From Streptomyces olivochromogenes (GTDB taxonomy: Bacteria; Actinomycetota; Actinomycetes; Streptomycetales; Streptomycetaceae), in the NCBI RefSeq assembly GCF_001514115.1, contig NZ_KQ948474.1:47945-111944 (forward strand): a stretch of DNA of 64,000 nt. The letters are read 5' to 3'. The position numbers were made by a program, and so were the translations under genes. Under the pieces are notes generated by a model. That model was not told the DNA's origin, did no database searches, and saw only the letters and a program-made list of their open reading frames with translations. The number at the start of each line of letters is the position of its first letter. The first letter of the stretch is position 1. Of the stretch, positions 43,706 through 52,400 are shown in pieces.

Positions 43706-44405
43706 GATCGTGCTCCTTTTGGAGTGCAGCCGCGGAGGGGACATCCTGGGCGCCCACCGTTTTGCGTAGCTGGGCACGCGCCCGGTGCAGGCGTGAGCGC
43801 ACGGTGCCGATGGGAATGCCCAGGGACTCCGCGGTCTCCGCGTAGTCGAGGTCACCCCAGGCGACGAGGAGCAGCACGTCACGGTGACGGGCGGGCAACT
43901 TGGCGAGCGCGCCCGCCAGCACTCCCGAGGAGCGTTCGGCGCTGACTCTCTCGGCGACTCGGTCCTCCATGGGCTCGCCTCCTTCGCTCTCTCCGCTGGA
44001 TGCCAGGGAGACCGCACGTGACATCGCACGCAAGCGCCGGGCCTCGGCTCGCCGGTGGCGTCCGACGAGGTTGGTCGCTATGCCGTACAGCCATGGACGG
44101 GCTTGGGCCTGAGAGAGGTCGTAGCGACGGCGCTGCTGGAACGCGATCACGAACGTCTCGGCCATCAGGTCATCGGCCGCATCGACACCCAGCCGTCTGG
44201 CCACGTAGCGGTGGATGTCGCCGGCGTAGCGGTCGAACAGTACGGCGAAGACGTCCGGCGTCTCCCAGGAATCCTTGACGACCGAGGCGTCGGAGGCCGG
44301 CTCGTTGTCGTCCCGGGTGCCGTGCCGAACACCGATGCCCGGTGAGAGCGTCACCGGTTGCCTCTTCGGTTCATGTACTTCCCTTGAAGTCGTTCGCGTG
44401 GACAT
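43698..44405 (-). CDS. ECF-type RNA polymerase sigma factor
   Basis: 235 residues if started at ATG 44405; the exact start is uncertain because no strong ribosome-binding site is present and the first 55 residues are not conserved-looking. Region 2: FAVLFDRYAGDIHRYVARRLG, ADDLMAETFVIAFQQRRRYD and ARPWLYGIATNLVGRHRRAE. Region 4: LAKLPARHRDVLLLVAWGDLDYAETAESLGIPIGTVRSRLHRARA. Between them is an acidic linker. It resembles the group of ECF factors paired with CU044_5270 membrane proteins, and the gene for such a protein overlaps its 3' end. A promoter-like pair upstream (GTGACC, 17 bases, CGTC) may be its own target. Confidence 0.9.
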   Translation of the reverse strand: MSTRTTSREVHEPKRQPVTLSPGIGVRHGTRDDNEPASDASVVKDSWETPDVFAVLFDRYAGDIHRYVARRLGVDAADDLMAETFVIAFQQRRRYDLSQAQARPWLYGIATNLVGRHRRAEARRLRAMSRAVSLASSGESEGGEPMEDRVAERVSAERSSGVLAGALAKLPARHRDVLLLVAWGDLDYAETAESLGIPIGTVRSRLHRARAQLRKTVGAQDVPSAAALQKEHDHG

Positions 44406-44450
44406 CAGTGGTTCGCCGATGACCTCGCACGAGTTCCACATCAGCGATGT

Positions 44451-44477
44451 GACGTGAACCACACGGGACACGGTCAC
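44451..44477 (-). promoter_or_regulatory. Candidate autoregulated ECF promoter
   Basis: On the minus strand GTGACC (44477-44472), 17 bases, then CGTC (44454-44451), about 45 bases before the sigma-factor ATG. The CGTC -10 element is common for ECF sigma factors, but short motifs like these arise by chance in GC-rich DNA. Confidence 0.3.
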
Positions 44478-44555
44478 GAAGTCGGCACCAGACCGTGGGA
44501 GTGGCACTGACGCCGTCCGCCTGGTTCGCCCTCGCTCCGACCGTCGTCTACAGGC

Positions 44556-45092
44556 CTACGTAAAGTCCGAGTACGCGAGGTGAGTTGCGCAGACGCGGCA
44601 TCGGAAGAGGTAGGCGGTGGGCCCGCCGTCCTTGTCCAGAGTGCTGAGGTGTTGCTCCACTTCGTCCGGAGGCCATCCCCAGCCGCCGGCCTCCTGGCGG
44701 AGCGTCTCGATCGCGTCGGGATGGGGGGCGAGTTCGGCGGCTCCGACCGCGCCGAGGAATGCCGTGCCGTCACCGCAGTGGAAGTACCACTGAGGTTCCT
44801 GCCATCCGGGAAAACCCGGCGTACGGCCGGCCACCGCCACGAAGACCTCGATCGGTACGTCGTCGCCGACAGCGCCTCCCGTAAAGGTGGCCTCGTAGCG
44901 GCCGGCAGCTGTTCCATCTGCGATGCACCATGGGCAGAGCCGATCGGCGAGGTCGTCGACGGAGTAGACGGGGCCTGTGTAGATGTACCCGCGTGCCTGC
45001 CCGCAACAGACGCACGTCGTGTCGGACGGTACGACCGCGCCCGTGGCGATGGGATCAGGATGGTAGGGGAATTCCGGCAGCGGCTGCGTCAC
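44556..45092 (-). CDS. cbrC: CbrC-family protein
   Basis: 178 residues from a GTG at 45092. The layout matches the CbrC (UPF0167) family: LPEFPYHPDPIATGAVVPSD, then a zinc-ribbon-like CVCCGQARGYIYTGPVYSVDDL with LCPWCIADG, the segment RTPGFPGWQEPQWYFHCGD, and a final CRVCATHLAYSDF. In Escherichia coli CbrC is linked to colicin E2 tolerance; the biochemical role is unknown. Cysteine pairs CVCC, CPWC and CRVC could bind metal. It points away from the leucine-rich-repeat gene, with 158 bases between the two starts. Confidence 0.85.
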   Translation of the reverse strand: MTQPLPEFPYHPDPIATGAVVPSDTTCVCCGQARGYIYTGPVYSVDDLADRLCPWCIADGTAAGRYEATFTGGAVGDDVPIEVFVAVAGRTPGFPGWQEPQWYFHCGDGTAFLGAVGAAELAPHPDAIETLRQEAGGWGWPPDEVEQHLSTLDKDGGPTAYLFRCRVCATHLAYSDFT

Positions 45093-45250
45093 AACCAGCG
45101 ACGGTAACAGCTGCCGCCGCCACCCGGGCAGAAGGCAAAGCCCAAGCTCAGCTGGGGGTTTGAGCTGCCGACCGGAAAATTCGCTGGGTAAGTCCAGGGA
45201 AGCGCCCGTATGTTGGCGCCATCACGAATGAGGCGGAGCGGGAGGTCTTC

Positions 45251-46090
45251 GTGAACCGTTGGATCGATACATCGAGCCCGGAGCCGGAGCCGAACCCGAG
45301 CCCGGAGCCGAATCCGAGCCCGGAGCCGAATCCGAATTCGAGCCCGGTTGGACGTGAGTCCTCCCGGGGCATCTGCCGCTGCTTCGACCAAATCCGCTCC
45401 CAGCCGCGCGCTCGCGTCGGCTTCCACACCGAACGGCAGGACACCTCGGCGCCCGGCTGGCAGCATCTGCTCGAGCTCATCGACGAGGCGGCCGCCGACG
45501 GCCGGGAGGAGTTCCGTCCGCTCGTCGAGCTCAACCCCCAGGAACGGCGGCAGATCGTCACTCTGCCGCCGACCATCGCCAAGCTGACGGCGGTCAAGCA
45601 CCTCATGATCTACGGCAGCAACCTCGTCCGCATCCCACCCGAGATCGGGGCGATGACCAGCCTGGAGGAGTTCACCCCGTACACCTCCTACCGACTGCAC
45701 TGGTTCCCGTACGAGATCACCAGATGCACGAGGCTCACCGAGAGCACGGTGAGTACGCGCACTCTGTTCGGCAACTACAAGCTGCGGCCCCCCTTTCCGC
45801 GGCTTCAGCCTGCCGAGAGTTCGGTCGCCGGACTCGATATCGGCGACCTGGACCCACGCCGCTGGGGCACGACAGCCATCTCCTCATGCAGCGTCTGCGA
45901 CCGAGCCGTCGAGCTCGGCGGGCTCCACCCGGTCTGGATCTCCCTGCGGGTGGCCACGGACGTTCTGCCCCTGCTGGTCAACGCATGTTCGGCGCAGTGC
46001 GTGGCCGCACTTCCCCCGCCACCCGAGGGTTACGTCCAGTCCGCGCACACGGGCGGCCGGGTCGGCCAATCCTCGGCCGACTGGGACTGA
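45251..46090 (+). CDS. Leucine-rich-repeat protein with cysteine-rich C-terminus
   Basis: 279 residues from a GTG at 45251 with GGAGG in front. Residues about 9-32 are a proline-rich tandem repeat (SPEPNP units). A helical region follows (GWQHLLELIDEAAADGREEF), then at least three leucine-rich repeats: IVTLPPTIAKLTAVKHLMIYG, NLVRIPPEIGAMTSLEEF and LHWFPYEITRCTRL. The C-terminal 80 residues have CSVC and CSAQC pairs about 40 residues apart, likely a zinc-binding module. There is no signal peptide. Leucine-rich repeats mediate protein contacts; the partner is unknown. It is divergent from the CbrC-like gene, which also has paired cysteines. Confidence 0.75.
   Translation: MNRWIDTSSPEPEPNPSPEPNPSPEPNPNSSPVGRESSRGICRCFDQIRSQPRARVGFHTERQDTSAPGWQHLLELIDEAAADGREEFRPLVELNPQERRQIVTLPPTIAKLTAVKHLMIYGSNLVRIPPEIGAMTSLEEFTPYTSYRLHWFPYEITRCTRLTESTVSTRTLFGNYKLRPPFPRLQPAESSVAGLDIGDLDPRRWGTTAISSCSVCDRAVELGGLHPVWISLRVATDVLPLLVNACSAQCVAALPPPPEGYVQSAHTGGRVGQSSADWD
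45281..45334 (+). repeat. Three 18-bp in-frame repeats in the leucine-rich-repeat gene
   Basis: Unit AGCCCGGAGCCGAATCCG, two exact copies at 45299 and 45317 and one variant at 45281; encodes the SPEPNP repeats. Confidence 0.85.
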
Positions 46091-46106
46091 CCGGCACACG
46101 GCCCGG

Positions 46107-49100
46107 TCAGTCGATCCGCGCCTCGCCGTACGGGACCAGCCGCACCGGCCCGAGCAGTCCGTACGCCTGACGCGCCGTGCCGCCGTAGACCGCGGGGTCG
46201 CTGACCCGCAGCCGGTTGGAGAGCGGGGTGGCGACCTCGACCTCGATGACATTGACCCCGCGCCCGAGTACGTCGCCCAGGTCCACGACGGGATGGATCT
46301 GGTCCACGGGGTCGAGGCGGTGGCCGTTCACGGTGACTCGGCAGGTGTCGGTCACGGTGCCCAGTTCCAGACGGGCGCCGTGGCCGCCGGTCCAGCCGTC
46401 GTCGAGGGTGACCGTGGTGCGGTAGCGGCCGATTCCAGAGACGTCCGCGAGCTCGCTGATCTGCGACCAGGGCAGCAGCGCGTCGAGGGTGAGGTCGTGC
46501 TCGACGACGGTGGTGCGGTAGGGCGTGTCGCCGGGCCGCCAGTCCTGGACGTGCAGCTGCCAGGAGGCGAGATCGATCGGCGCGGGGACGGTCTTGAGTG
46601 TCGTCCGCACGGTGCGGCCTGAGGACAGGACGGTGCTGTACGTGCCTGCCGTGGTCGCCCGGACGGTGAGTCCGGCGTCGGTGAGGCGCACCTCGTCCGC
46701 CTCGCTGTCGACCGCGTGCGGCCGGCGGCCGGGACGGGCGCCGAAGAGCCCGGGGCGGCCGAGGGCCAGGATCAGGGTCTCGGCGGGCTGGAGGGTGACG
46801 CGAGCGGTGACGGCGTCGCCGTCCTCGGTGTAGCGGGCGAGGCGCTCGGCCTTTCCGGTCCACGGGTCGAGGAGGTAGGGCACGGCACCCGCGGTCGTGC
46901 GGCGCAGGGTGACCTCGTGGTCGATCGCCGCCACCGGTGGTTTGACGGTCTCGGCGTGCTTGCCGTTGCAGAGGTAGTAGTAGTCCACGCCGTCGGCCGT
47001 GCGGTGGGCGTTGAGCAGGGTGGAAGAGGTCGCGTAGCGGACGTCGGGTGCCACCCCGAGGTCGGCGAGAGCGGTGGGGACGGCCGACTTGTCGGTGACT
47101 TGGCGGACCAGCGGCTGGGCCAGCAACTCGGCCACCACGGAGCGCAGTTCGTCGCTCTCGCCGCTGTCCGGGACGCCGGGTGGCACGACGGTGTCCCAGG
47201 CGCCGAGCAGCACGACGGGCAGTCCGGCGCGGGTGAGGCGCAGCAGGGCGCGGGCGTCGGACAGTGCCAGGGTGACCGTGGAGCCGTAGAAGAAGTCGCC
47301 CTCGACGAACAGGGCCTTGTACGCCGGGCCTTCGGGTGCGAGGCGCCCGTGGCGCACGGTGGCGGCGGGCAGGTCGAGCAGCGGCCCGCTGAGGAACTGG
47401 TGGGTCCAGCCCAGGGGGATGCCCGTCGCGGTGAACCAGGAGGCGCCGATGCCGGTCGCGGTGTACCCGGTCTGCCGGAACACCGCGACGTCGACGCGCG
47501 GGCGGCCGGTCTGCAACACCTGGTGAACCCGGCCCAGGTACCCCGACACGTCCGCGACGTGCCGCCAGGTCGGATGCCGCGGGCCCCAGGACTCTCCGTA
47601 GCCGACCGTCCCCTTGTACGGGGTGAAGGCGGCGTATCCGGGCCAGTTCACGCCCGGCAGCTCGGCGTAGGAGAAGCCGTGGACGACCGTCTGGTTGACC
47701 CCTGCCGCATAGGCGCCGCCCATGGTGCGCAGGAACTTCTGCCAGGTGGTGTTGTACGCGCCGCCGGCATAGGCGCCCGCCTCGCAGGACAGTACGGTGT
47801 GCCCCGCCATGTCTCGGCCGCCCGCCAGGCAGCGGTAGTCGTCGAGGTTCTTGAACCCGAGGGACTCGCCCTCGGGGATGTCCAGGAGTGCGGCCGAGGC
47901 GATCGCGTCGGTCTGCAGACCGTAGGGCTGGGAACGCAGTTCGAGGCCGAGGGAATGGGCCCAGGCGCGCAGGGCCGTCACATGGTGCCGGTTGAAGAGG
48001 ACGGACACCGTTTCCCAGAAGTCGTGCCGGATCTGCCGGGTGACGGCGGCTTCGAACGCGAAGACCTGGCTGCCGTGGTTGAGGACCACGGCGGGCAGCA
48101 GCGGCAGCAGGGAGCGGCCGGTGTGGGCGAGGAACGCGTCCGGGAGGCCGGGCGTCCACTGGAGGCCGTCGGTCTCCAGCTCGATGGAGTCCTCGAAGAG
48201 CGCCCCGCCGGAGACCTTGAGCAGGCGCCGGACGGTGGGGGAGAGGAGGTGGGCCTCCCAGAAGTCGGTCACCGCGCGTGTGCCGGCCGCGCTGAAGTGG
48301 TCGACCACGTACGCGGCCGGGGCGGTGTGCGGGCCGCCCTCCGGAGTCTGCCCGGAACCGCGAACCCAGTAGGACACGATCACCCAGCTGCCGTCGTCGG
48401 GCGCGGTCCAGGTGAGCGTGCCGTCGGTGACGGCGCCGGTGAGGTCCCGGACGGAGTCCAGGTCGAGCCCCGTCTCCTTGCGGGTGGAGTTCGCGGTGTT
48501 CACCCGGGCGGCCTGGACCAGGAGCAACTGCTGCCGGGTCACGCCCGAGGCGGCGGCGTAGACCGGGGGCGGCACGGGGCCGGAGTAGACGGTTCCCGCC
48601 GTCAACGAGGCTGTTCCGTAGGAGAGTTCCTTGACCGCCGCCTCGCTGTCCGGTGTGATGCCGGGGACCGCCGCCGGCCAGCTGGGACCGATGGTCAGAT
48701 CGACGGTGAGGCCGCGCCGGGCCGCCTGGCCGAGTGCCGCCTCCACACCCGCCACCCATGCGGCGCTGCCCCAGCCGTGCCGCGCGGTGTCCAGGACCGA
48801 GGAGTCCGTGACGCTGTGATGGACCGCAGCTATCTCGGCCCCGCCGAAGCCGGCGTCGGCGATCTGGTCGATCTCGCGTCTGATCTCGTCGGGCTGCACG
48901 AGGCCGTCGGGCCACCACCAGCGGAACTTCGGCCGTACGGCGTGACCAGGCGTCGCGAAGGGCGGGCCGACGGCGGTCGAGGCCCCCGCCACCGAGGGCA
49001 GGCTCCAGTCGAACGCACCGGCCGCGGCCGTGGCGACGGCGGCTCCGAGGAGAGCGCGGCGGGGAAGCCCCGAGCGGTGGGCCGGGGTGACGTTGCTCAT
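46107..49100 (-). CDS. Secreted GH106 alpha-L-rhamnosidase-like glycosidase
   Basis: 997 residues from ATG 49100 (MSNVTPAHRSGLPRRALLGA). The RRALLGAAVATAAAGA segment is a Tat-type signal. The mature protein starts with the GH106 hallmark FRWWWPDGLVQPDEIRREIDQIADAGFGGAEIAAVHH, followed by the TIM-barrel with WVIVSYWVRGSGQ, YVVDHFSAAGTRAVTDFWE and LSCEAGAYAGGAYNTTWQKFL. The C-terminus has a jelly-roll of the galactose-binding type (GIGRYRTTVTLDDGWTGGHGARLELG) and a final beta domain. GH106 enzymes release alpha-L-rhamnose from plant polysaccharides such as rhamnogalacturonan. The ATPF-like residues of catalysis cannot be placed with certainty by eye. It is divergent from the two-component pair, with a palindromic element between. 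Confidence 0.88.
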   Translation of the reverse strand: MSNVTPAHRSGLPRRALLGAAVATAAAGAFDWSLPSVAGASTAVGPPFATPGHAVRPKFRWWWPDGLVQPDEIRREIDQIADAGFGGAEIAAVHHSVTDSSVLDTARHGWGSAAWVAGVEAALGQAARRGLTVDLTIGPSWPAAVPGITPDSEAAVKELSYGTASLTAGTVYSGPVPPPVYAAASGVTRQQLLLVQAARVNTANSTRKETGLDLDSVRDLTGAVTDGTLTWTAPDDGSWVIVSYWVRGSGQTPEGGPHTAPAAYVVDHFSAAGTRAVTDFWEAHLLSPTVRRLLKVSGGALFEDSIELETDGLQWTPGLPDAFLAHTGRSLLPLLPAVVLNHGSQVFAFEAAVTRQIRHDFWETVSVLFNRHHVTALRAWAHSLGLELRSQPYGLQTDAIASAALLDIPEGESLGFKNLDDYRCLAGGRDMAGHTVLSCEAGAYAGGAYNTTWQKFLRTMGGAYAAGVNQTVVHGFSYAELPGVNWPGYAAFTPYKGTVGYGESWGPRHPTWRHVADVSGYLGRVHQVLQTGRPRVDVAVFRQTGYTATGIGASWFTATGIPLGWTHQFLSGPLLDLPAATVRHGRLAPEGPAYKALFVEGDFFYGSTVTLALSDARALLRLTRAGLPVVLLGAWDTVVPPGVPDSGESDELRSVVAELLAQPLVRQVTDKSAVPTALADLGVAPDVRYATSSTLLNAHRTADGVDYYYLCNGKHAETVKPPVAAIDHEVTLRRTTAGAVPYLLDPWTGKAERLARYTEDGDAVTARVTLQPAETLILALGRPGLFGARPGRRPHAVDSEADEVRLTDAGLTVRATTAGTYSTVLSSGRTVRTTLKTVPAPIDLASWQLHVQDWRPGDTPYRTTVVEHDLTLDALLPWSQISELADVSGIGRYRTTVTLDDGWTGGHGARLELGTVTDTCRVTVNGHRLDPVDQIHPVVDLGDVLGRGVNVIEVEVATPLSNRLRVSDPAVYGGTARQAYGLLGPVRLVPYGEARID

Positions 49101-49157
49101 GGATCTCGTCCACTCTCTCGGAGGGCAGCACAAAGAGGACCCCTTCGGGCCCACGCC

Positions 49158-49173
49158 TTTGAATCGTTTAAAT
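49158..49173. promoter_or_regulatory. Imperfect palindrome upstream of the rhamnosidase
   Basis: TTTGAATCGTTTAAAT, an AT-rich dyad around a central CG, 58 bases before the rhamnosidase ATG. It has the form of a LacI-family operator, although no LacI gene adjoins; a distant rhamnose regulator may act here. Confidence 0.4.
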
Positions 49174-49349
49174 CCTTGGGGAAGCTACGGCCCCGGATCG
49201 GAGAGCGTCAAGATCCGTGCACACCTTCGACCACAGTCGCGTCAGGTGGCGTGCGTGAGCTTCGCAGGCGGATATCAGGAAGTTGTCAGGGTGTGGGAAG
49301 ACCCTCTCGCCTCCCCTTTTCCCGAGCGCAGACGCTTACTATCGGCCAC

Positions 49350-50042
49350 GTGTGCGCACATGTGCTGGTCGCGGAGGACGACGAGAAACAGGCGGAGCTG
49401 ATACGCCGCTCACTGCTTCAGGAGGGACACACCGCGACCGTGGTCCACGACGGCGAGGCCGCGCTCGACGAGGTGCGGAGGCACAAGCCCGACCTCGTCG
49501 TCCTCGACCTGATGCTGCCCGTGGTCGACGGCTTCGGCGTATGCCGGGTACTGCGCCGGGACGACGACATCCCCGTCCTCATGCTCACCGCCCGCTCCGC
49601 CGAGGAAGACGTCCTGCTCGGACTGGAACTCGGCGCCGACGACTACATGACCAAGCCGTACAGCCCGCGTGAACTGATGGCCCGTATCCGCACGGTCCTG
49701 CGGCGCAGCGGGCGCCCGGCCGATGATCAGGACCGGGCCGTACGGGCCGCCGGAATCACCGTCGACCCGGTCCGGCACGAGGTGCACTGCGACGGCGCGC
49801 GCGTGGAGTGCACCCCCGGCGAGTACGAGATCCTGCGCGCCATGACCGCGGAACCGGAACGGGTCTTCTCCCGGCGGCAGTTGCTCCAGTGCACCCGCGG
49901 TATCGACCGGGCCTCCACCGAACGGGCCATCGACGTGCACATCATGAACCTGCGCAAGAAGATCGAGCCCGATCCCCGCCGGCCGGTGCGGCTGCTGACC
50001 GTGTTCGGCGTCGGGTACAAGCTCAGCGGTGGGCGCGGGTGA
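49350..50042 (+). CDS. OmpR-family response regulator
   Basis: 230 residues. Two in-frame GTG codons, at 49350 and 49362, could start it and neither has a clear ribosome-binding site; the longer is given. Receiver domain: VLVAEDDEKQAELIRRSL, the phosphorylated aspartate in LVVLDLMLPVVDGFG (about D54), the threonine of LMLTAR and the lysine of MTKPYSP. DNA-binding winged helix: VECTPGEYEILRAM, RVFSRRQLL, then AIDVHIMNLRKKIEPD and VFGVGYKLSG. All key residues are intact. It overlaps the kinase gene by four bases (GTGA), so the two are a coupled pair. Confidence 0.92.
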   Translation: MCAHVLVAEDDEKQAELIRRSLLQEGHTATVVHDGEAALDEVRRHKPDLVVLDLMLPVVDGFGVCRVLRRDDDIPVLMLTARSAEEDVLLGLELGADDYMTKPYSPRELMARIRTVLRRSGRPADDQDRAVRAAGITVDPVRHEVHCDGARVECTPGEYEILRAMTAEPERVFSRRQLLQCTRGIDRASTERAIDVHIMNLRKKIEPDPRRPVRLLTVFGVGYKLSGGRG

Positions 50043-51907
50043 GCTCCGGCATACCGCTGCGCAAGAGGCTGCTCGTACGGCTGATGATCACTTCGGTGCT
50101 CGTCGCCCTCTGCTCGGTGGCGGCGACGGCGTGGCTGGCGGTGCAGACGACGACCCGCGCCATCCAGGAGGAGCAGGGACAGGTCCTCGCCGACGACACG
50201 GACATCCTCCGGCAGCTCAGCGGATACGCCGCCACCCACCCGAGCTGGGCGGGCGTCCAGGACACCGTGCGCCGGCTGTCGGCCGCCACGGGGCGACGGA
50301 TCGCGCTGACGACGGCGGACCGTACGCCGATCGCCGACTCCGCCAAGTCCCGCACCGCCCTGCCGCCCGGGGCCGCCGCCACCGTCGACCCCCTGCACAC
50401 CGACACCTACTCGGAGCCGGGGGCACAGCTCAGCGGCGTCGACCCGCGCGCGGTGGGCCCCTACCGGCTGACGCCCCTGGAGCGGGCACGGCTGGGCAAG
50501 CTGGCGACTCTGCGGCAGAAGTGCGCCGCGCGCAACGGCGTCGACACCACGATCACCTGGACGCCGAGCGGTAGGCCCGTCCTGTCGGACGAGAACGGGA
50601 TCCTCCCGAACTCGACCGTGCCCGAGGTGTGCGCGGACGGACAGCTCAACACGCTGACCCACACCGAGGAGACGGCGCTGACTCGGCTGACGAGCCTCGC
50701 CGAGGCGTGCCTGCGGCGCAAGGACGTTGCTCTGCCCGCGAAGGGGTTCATCTCGCTGGAGTTCTCCAGCCAGGCCCCACAGCCGCAGTTCGCCCTGGGT
50801 GGGAAGGGCGTGGGTGGGCGTCCCACGGCGATCGGGGCGAAGGGGAGCGAGTGTGTCGCCGAAGCGCGCCGGGAGCAGCTCGACCCCGATGTCGCGCCCG
50901 TCGCCGAGCTGTTCCTGGGCACGGGGGACAGCGCCCTCCCGCACTTCGACATGTCGAACGCCAACAAGGCCAAGATCGTCGGAGTCACCGGTCTCGTCCT
51001 GGCCCTCACCGTGGCCGTGACCGCGCTGGTCGCCACCCGCCTCGTACGCCCGCTGCGCGCGCTGACGCAGGCCGCCCAGCAGCCGTTGGAACAGCATGTA
51101 CGGGTGCCCGTCACCACCCGCGACGAGACGGGCATCCTGGCGCTCGCGTTCAACGAGCTGACCGAGCGCCGGGAACGGATGGAGGCCCAGCGCAAGGCGA
51201 TGGTCAGCGACATCGCGCATGAACTGCGCACCCCGCTCACCAACATCCGTGGCTGGCTGGAGGTGACCCGCGACGGCATCGTCGACCCCGACCCGGAACT
51301 GCTCGCCTCCCTGCATGAGGAGGCGGTACTCCTCCAGCGGGTCATCGACGACCTCCAGGACCTCGCGGCGGCCGACGCGGGCACTCTCGCGCTGCACCGC
51401 GAGGCCGTCCGCGCCGACGAGCTGCTCGAACAGGTCGCCGCGGCGCACCGGGTGGGAGCGGAGGCTGCGGGCATCGGGCTGCGGACGGGGACGGACGGGA
51501 CGTCCGCGCCGACGGGGAGCGGGACTGCGTGGATCGACGCGGATCCGGTCCGGATGCGGCAGGCACTAGGCAATCTGGTGTCCAACGCGATCCGGCACAC
51601 ACCGGACGGCGGCAGGATCACCCTCTCGGCCCGGAAGGAGGAAGACCAGGTCGTCATCGAGGTGGCCGACACAGGCAGCGGTATCGCCGCGGAGGATCTG
51701 CCCAGCGTCTTCGACCGGTTCTGGCGGGCCGAGAAGTCCCGCAGCCGACGCACCGGCGGCAGCGGGCTCGGCCTGTCCATCGTCCGCCAGCTCGTGACGG
51801 CCCACAGCGGTACCGTCGCGGTGGCGAGTGAACTCGGCGCCGGTTCGCTCTTCACCCTGAGGCTGCCCGCCACCGACCCTCCGGTTGACGCGGACGAGGT
51901 GCGCTGA
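50039..51907 (+). CDS. Sensor histidine kinase paired with the OmpR regulator
   Basis: 622 residues from a GTG overlapping the regulator's stop. Two transmembrane helices (about 12-32 and 313-336) enclose an unusually large extracytoplasmic domain of about 280 residues. That domain has four cysteines (LRQKCAARN, PEVCADGQ, LAEACLRRK, GSECVAEARRE) that could form two disulphides. A HAMP-like linker follows (VATRLVRPLRALTQAA), then HisKA with SDIAHELRTPLTN (about H394) and the ATPase domain LGNLVSNAIRHTP, VADTGSGI, GGSGLGLSIVRQL. The signal is unknown. Because it is divergent from a rhamnosidase, a cell-wall or plant-polymer signal is possible but unproven. Confidence 0.92.
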   Translation: MSSGIPLRKRLLVRLMITSVLVALCSVAATAWLAVQTTTRAIQEEQGQVLADDTDILRQLSGYAATHPSWAGVQDTVRRLSAATGRRIALTTADRTPIADSAKSRTALPPGAAATVDPLHTDTYSEPGAQLSGVDPRAVGPYRLTPLERARLGKLATLRQKCAARNGVDTTITWTPSGRPVLSDENGILPNSTVPEVCADGQLNTLTHTEETALTRLTSLAEACLRRKDVALPAKGFISLEFSSQAPQPQFALGGKGVGGRPTAIGAKGSECVAEARREQLDPDVAPVAELFLGTGDSALPHFDMSNANKAKIVGVTGLVLALTVAVTALVATRLVRPLRALTQAAQQPLEQHVRVPVTTRDETGILALAFNELTERRERMEAQRKAMVSDIAHELRTPLTNIRGWLEVTRDGIVDPDPELLASLHEEAVLLQRVIDDLQDLAAADAGTLALHREAVRADELLEQVAAAHRVGAEAAGIGLRTGTDGTSAPTGSGTAWIDADPVRMRQALGNLVSNAIRHTPDGGRITLSARKEEDQVVIEVADTGSGIAAEDLPSVFDRFWRAEKSRSRRTGGSGLGLSIVRQLVTAHSGTVAVASELGAGSLFTLRLPATDPPVDADEVR

Positions 51908-51932
51908 CCTGCGCAGGGTGGTGGTGCCGGTA

Positions 51933-51968
51933 CCAGGATCCGCGTTCCCCCGTACGGGAGGGATCTGG
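51933..51968 (+). terminator. Hairpin after the histidine-kinase gene
   Basis: CCA and GATCC pair with GGATC and TGG, one bulge, and an inner TCCC/GGGA stem; 25 bases after the kinase stop. Confidence 0.45.
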
Positions 51969-52120
51969 TTGCGCCGGCGTCCTGGGAGCACTGTGGTCAC
52001 ATGAACACCACCAGGATGCCGGGGGCCGGAATTCGTGTCACGCCCCTGCGGTCACTCGCGGGACGCACCTATGTCCCGCGCCGCGGAGGAAGCGGAAGGG
52101 GCGCAGAGAGGTCACGAGGG

Positions 52121-52358
52121 TCAGAAAGTCAGGCTCCGGCCGTCCAGGCAGCCGGGGTCGACGGTGAAGATGCCGGGGGTGTTCTCCATGACGTGGAGCC
52201 TCCAGGTGCCGTCGGCGGGGAGTGCCGGGGCGTCGACCGTGTGGATCGCGTGCGGCTCCGTGCCGGTGTCCCGGGCGAAGTCCTTCACCAGTGCCTCTCC
52301 GGCGGGTCAGGCCGATGACCTGGCCGCCGATGAAGTCGTGGGCGAGGTCGACGGAAAC
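52121..52358 (-). pseudogene. Frameshifted proprotein-convertase P-domain remnant
   Basis: The minus strand reads VSVDLAHDFIGGQVIGL and then, after a one-base shift near 52305, PAGEALVKDFARDTGT, DAPALPADGTWRLHVMEN and a terminal DGRSLTF before a TGA. This is the C-terminal beta-sandwich seen after secreted serine proteases ('H-x-F/Y-x-G-D-L' strand, GTWRL and WSLTF ends). The protease part is gone; the upstream side abuts the ligase terminator. A translated product is unlikely. Confidence 0.6.
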
Positions 52359-52388
52359 GGGCCACTTCCCGACCGCGGGAAGTGGCCC
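52359..52388 (-). terminator. Strong hairpin after the FadD-type gene
   Basis: Perfect 12-bp stem GGGCCACTTCCC and its complement, 6-base loop, 12 bases beyond the ligase stop on the minus strand, followed by CGTTTCC. Confidence 0.75.
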
Positions 52389-52400
52389 ATGCTGAGTTCC

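Larger units (their letters stand above)
51908..52400. other. Intergenic region with terminators and a P-domain relic
   Basis: 493 bases between the convergent kinase and ligase genes. It holds a hairpin for each (51933-51968 and 52359-52388) and the pseudogene at 52121-52358. 51969-52120 shows nothing assignable. Confidence 0.65.

Noticed and set aside
46716..49349. Very long plus-strand frame running into the response regulator
   Set aside because: It is antisense to the rhamnosidase; low-complexity Gly/Arg/Val composition is typical of GC-rich shadow frames, and the receiver domain starts at 49350.
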